DNA from: Tanypteryx hageni
Taxonomy: Eukaryota > Arthropoda > Insecta > Odonata > Petaluridae
Reading direction: 5' to 3'
Length of the DNA: 64,000 nucleotides
Assembly (NCBI GenBank): GCA_028673005.1
Contig: CM054113.1
Coordinates: 210,605,504 to 210,669,503, forward strand
Positions 60,601 to 64,000 of the stretch are shown here, piece by piece. The first letter of the stretch is position 1, and each line of letters starts with the position of its first letter. Under the pieces are notes generated by a model that was not told where the DNA came from, made no database searches, and saw only the letters and a list, made by a program, of their open reading frames with translations. The position numbers were made by a program, and so were the translations under genes.

Positions 60601-62769
60601 TCAACAAGCAAAGTAATCACATGAAAGAACTTCTGAAAGAAAATAACAGGTTACACATGAAATTATTTGGTCATACAACCATCTAATTTGTATCACCTCA
60701 GTCCTTTAGAATAGACATCATTCAAAAATAATTATTATATCTGCAACTGAATAGAATGATTCATAATCTTTAATCAGGTTATTTTTAATTTTTTATGAAA
60801 TGCTTCACCTTAATATTTTGTGCGCATCTTGTCTTTATAATTCTTTTGAAACTGTTCCCTAGTCAAAGCTTTTATTTCTGACAGTATTTTTTACCCATTT
60901 TTCTTAATAAACTAATATTTTCTTATCAGGTTGCAGGGTCAAATCACTGATGTGAATAAACAACTGCAAAACATCAATGATGAATTAAAAAATGCTAGAG
61001 TTGTTCTTTTGGACCATAAAAAGCAAATCAATGAGTTGGAGTGCAAGTTAAAACAGCAGCAGAATCTCTTTGACTCTGTATGGTCTGATCGCAACACTTT
61101 CAGCAAAAATCTTCTTGAAGCTAAAGTATGTAGTATTTTGTACAAATTGTTTTTATCAGTGCTTATAAGTTCTCAATATTACCTTGTCTTCCACAACCTT
61201 CTTTATATCTTGAGTTCTCTTGCCTCTTAAAAGCACATAATGGCTGAATCCTGTACATTTGTTCTCCTTCAAGTTTTCTTTAAATTAAACATTAAACTAC
61301 ACAGTCTCTTCCCAGGAAATACCTGATTGAATTCTTATTTTTATTTACTTTATTTTTTACTGTTTCTATGCTATATTTTCTGCATTCTTCTCAACATCCA
61401 CATTTGAAGAATTCAAAGAATTTAATATCTTTTTACATAGTATCCCTTTTTCTGTCCAACAGGACAATTCCTCATGCATCGTATTTTGAATTTTTTTCTT
61501 TACATCTTGCTTTTACATACCAACAGAAGTTTGTTCCCACTGTTGGCAGCTTTTGCTTTGTTAGGATTTTCTCGACTTACTTGGTACACTCTGTAACAGC
61601 TGCTGTAATGCTTTTAGAGACTTTCATATGCAATCAATCTACATGAATATGTATATACAATATTTTAAAATTTATTAAAACTAAGTAATAATAAGAAATT
61701 TATGCAAAATATACTGCTATTACTTGAACTCAAATTCAGTTCTTACATTTTTCTAAATTTTTTGAGTTTCTTATCCGATTCTCATTGAATGCATAAATGT
61801 GAAATTCCTGGACATGACTAGTGTAAATTATTGAGGGAATACATACGTAATTCTTAATTGCCATTCCATGAATGGCATCAATATCATATCATTTTTGTAA
61901 TTAGAATTACAGGTATACAACTTCTTGTTCGCTTGCCAATTTGTTTTGTTTGTTATTTTCTCCACTAAGTAATTCAAAATATAAAATGTAAGAAAATAGT
62001 TTAATACATGCCCTGTAAAACTGTAGCTGTAGAGATAATTCAATGAAAAATATTACTTTTCCAGAGGTATTCTCACAAGTTTTATGAATAATTCAATAAC
62101 ACATTTTATTTGAGATAAAGACAAAATTATGCTGAAATGATCTCTTTAAAGTAATTTTACTTTTGAGGTTTTTTGATAAGTTGGCATAGAATATTAATGC
62201 ATATTTTTATTAGGACAAAAAAGCAAATCTTGCCATTCATAACACAAAATGGGAATGACAATTTGGAGACAAAGTATAGCAATATCTCATCATGTGGTTT
62301 CTTTAAATTATGCATATTTTTATTAGGACGAAATTACCGAATTGAAGCAAAATATTAAAGTGATGACTCACCAGATGGAGCAAATCAAAGAAGATATAAC
62401 TACAAAAGAAATGCAATTATTGAAGGAGACAGCTGGTAAGTGGGTTAAGATCATGCACAATACCGTAAGAAAATAAGAAAACATGTCCAGCATACAATGT
62501 AGGTGTATGTAAAGTGACTAATACATATTATGACTTCTTATTCATTGGTTTTTTGTGTTTAACATCATTTTCTAATCATATTTAATTTAGATAGGGAAAA
62601 AGCTGAGAAAGAAAGAGAAAATCTCAAAGCAAAACTTCAGAAACTGCAAGGAGATTTGGTAAGCTGTCAACAGAGCATAGAGAAAATGCAGAAGGAGGAA
62701 AATCGTTTACAAAAACTAATATCTGAGGCTGAAATGGAAAAGCTGATGCATAAAAAAGAAGTAGATCAG
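54607..62769 (+). CDS. CFAP58: Cilia- and flagella-associated protein 58 (CFAP58/CCDC147), first 12 exons
   Basis: Coding exons: 54607-54648, 55005-55097, 55701-55916, 57442-57590, 57991-58165, 58706-58882, 59301-59438, 59696-59957, 60511-60649, 60930-61125, 62327-62435 and 62591-62769. All phases join, giving about 624 residues. It continues right of the window; the family is about 870 residues in vertebrates. It is coiled coil almost throughout, after an acidic start (MSDESIGSEDEREK). Recognised blocks are LNKAHTTLDAAHVREQNLQ, AAIKNKAIIQRERDRLQREK, the ISEAEMEKLMHKKEVDQ end of exon 12 and others. The family sits on sperm flagellar and ciliary axonemes. In insects this implies expression in testis and ciliated sensory neurons. 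Exon 4 uses the weak donor gttagt. Introns carry a SINE and a hAT MITE. Confidence 0.85.
58200..58375 (+). mobile_element. tRNA-derived SINE in CFAP58 intron 5
   Basis: Box B GGTTCGAATCCCGCC at 58217 is followed by a body with gccgtttacggctgttta and an (AAAT)n tail at 58337-58368. The box-A half is missing, so it is 5'-truncated. The tail resembles the fragment at 8700-8817. Confidence 0.7.
60030..60349. mobile_element. hAT-type MITE in CFAP58 intron 8
   Basis: Perfect duplication GTCTAGGG (60022-60029, 60350-60357). Perfect inverted ends CAGTGGTTCTTAACC. 'gcacccc' words repeat near both ends. Lies between exons ending 59957 and starting 60511. Confidence 0.95.
61126..62326. other. CFAP58 intron 10, nothing recognised
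   Basis: AT-rich 1.2-kb intron. Open frames of 60-99 codons have no domain. Confidence 0.4.
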
Positions 62770-63559
62770 GTAATCTCATTAAACAATGTTTCACTCTATT
62801 TATATATCCACTCTCCCAAAAACTGGCAGAACCTGAAATTCGGCTATATTCAGAGCTTGTCCCCTAAGTAACAATTTGAAATTAGCTTGCCGACTATTTT
62901 TTTGACCTACAGTTTTGTTTTTATAGCATTATTGTTGTAACATTCCACATTTTCTGTATGCATGTGTCACTGTATTGTGTAGTAAATCTCACATTTTCTC
63001 ACAAGGAAAGGTATTTGGGTGTCTGCTCCCGATTGTTTTTTAATTTTGGTGGTTGGTAGGCCCCATGGAATACTGAACCAAGGTGCAAAAGTTTCTGCAA
63101 AAATGCATCATTATGGCGAAAAACACTCATGGAAGTTCCAATTATCTCTATGTATTTATATAGGTCTAATAATAAAATGCCAAGGCTTCAATTTCTGTCT
63201 ACTTTGATGATGGATAATGGCAGAAAAACTGTTGAAAAGTTTTTGCTCATTTTTCTCAATTTTACAGTTTTTTTTACATAGATCCTGAGATTTTCATTAG
63301 AATTCATTGAATTTTGTAATTTTTCCCATCTAAATACATAGCAATAATAATCTGAATGCAATATAAAATGAAATTCCCTATATGTGACAGGTTTTATGAG
63401 AAGAGGATAATTGCAATTGTGATTTCAATTTTAATAAAAAGAGTATAATAGGCCTTCATTTGTAAATAGAAAACAGCAGAATGATTTGTAAAATGAATAA
63501 AACACTTGTATTCTCTACTTTCAAGGATTCTTTCATATATATTATAAGTATTTACTATG

Positions 63560-63642
63560 CTAAGGACCCAAAATTCGGAAAATCCCCAAACCCGGGAAAC
63601 TTCTGCTCTAGAGCTTGCCGGATAAGGGATCCTATACTGTAC
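63560..63642 (-). mobile_element. Pogo/Tigger-like terminal fragment
   Basis: On the minus strand it reads CAGTATAGGATCCCTTATCC, then CCGGGTTTGGGGATTTTCCG, bordered by TA. This resembles pogo/Tigger ends (CAG..ATTATCCG). Only one end was found. Confidence 0.5.
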
Positions 63643-63679
63643 AACATGGTGCAATCACTTTTATTGGAAATATCTATGA

Positions 63680-63891
63680 CAGCAGTTCTCATTCGGTGCA
63701 TTGCGACGCAATGGTTGGTCATTCTCTTGCATCATTTTTAACAACAATAAAAACAATGTTTAGGTTTAAACTAATCATCATTACATACTACTACTCCTTT
63801 TTTAGTCTGGCGGATCGTAGTGTGCAGTGTGTCGTGCACGTGAGAATCGACCATCATGTGTGTCGTGACAGAAAAAGGTTGAAAACTGCTA
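63680..63891. mobile_element. hAT-type MITE
   Basis: Perfect duplication ATCTATGA (63672-63679, 63892-63899). The right end inverted reads AGCAGTTTTCAACC and the left CAGCAGTTCTCATTC. Non-coding; 212 bases. Confidence 0.8.
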
Positions 63892-64000
63892 ATCTATGAA
63901 ATACAATAAACTAGCTATACTTCCATGAGTTAATATAATTTGGAACTTTATCATAAAGCATTTTTTTAAACAAAGTTTTAAATAGAATTCAGGCTAAGAA

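Larger units (their letters stand above)
62770..64000. other. CFAP58 intron 12 (incomplete) with TE fragments
   Basis: No next exon is visible before the window ends. It contains the fragment at 63560-63642 and the MITE at 63680-63891. Confidence 0.5.

Noticed and set aside
1..64000. CRISPR arrays, bacterial operons, riboswitches
   Set aside because: None seen. Spliced genes and arthropod transposons show a nuclear animal genome.

Overview
The window is eukaryotic and almost certainly from an insect. Genes are split by GT-AG introns. Two are clip-domain serine proteases of the arthropod immune/developmental type. The space between exons is filled with insect-type transposons (hAT, PIF/Harbinger, Tc1/mariner, tRNA-derived SINEs, a LINE tail). 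Base composition is AT-rich. I cannot name the species. All calls are hand-read from exon homology, splice sites and reading phase; no search was run.

Layout. (1) 0-4.2 kb, minus strand: a direct duplication carries two identical signal-peptide first exons of a protease-type gene whose remaining exons would lie left of the window. (2) 8.9-27.7 kb, minus: a seven-exon clip-domain serine protease locus (here SP-A) that looks dead. It has a one-base insertion in the His exon, and both partners of the activation salt bridge are lost. Its last intron is about 10.9 kb and holds a head-to-head repeat plus a nest of transposons: a mariner-like element containing a hAT, containing a second hAT, containing a hAT end fragment. 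(3) 29.9-46.3 kb, minus: a paralogous locus (SP-B) with an intact catalytic triad, an intact clip domain, a second degraded clip domain, and two GC-AG introns. Its introns hold a 2.1-kb hAT, a 3.7-kb hAT, a hAT MITE, a SINE and a DDE-transposase relic. Its own signal-peptide exon was not found. (4) 47.2-47.9 kb: a truncated LINE with a SINE fragment inside. (5) 49.6-54.4 kb, minus: a five-exon methionine-R-sulfoxide reductase (MsrB). (6) 54.6-62.8 kb, plus, continuing past the right edge: the first twelve coding exons of a long coiled-coil protein that I read as CFAP58 (CCDC147), head-to-head with MsrB across about 214 bp.

How the genes relate. SP-A and SP-B share exon order and phases, so they are tandem paralogues from one ancestor. 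SP-B looks functional and SP-A decayed. MsrB and CFAP58 share an intergenic region but have no obvious joint function. Most of the remaining sequence is transposon-derived, and many copies can be delimited to the base by target-site duplications. The most unusual structure is a near-perfect 190-bp palindrome, inserted in a hAT transposase relic with an 11-bp target duplication, that carries a hammerhead-ribozyme-like core on both strands.
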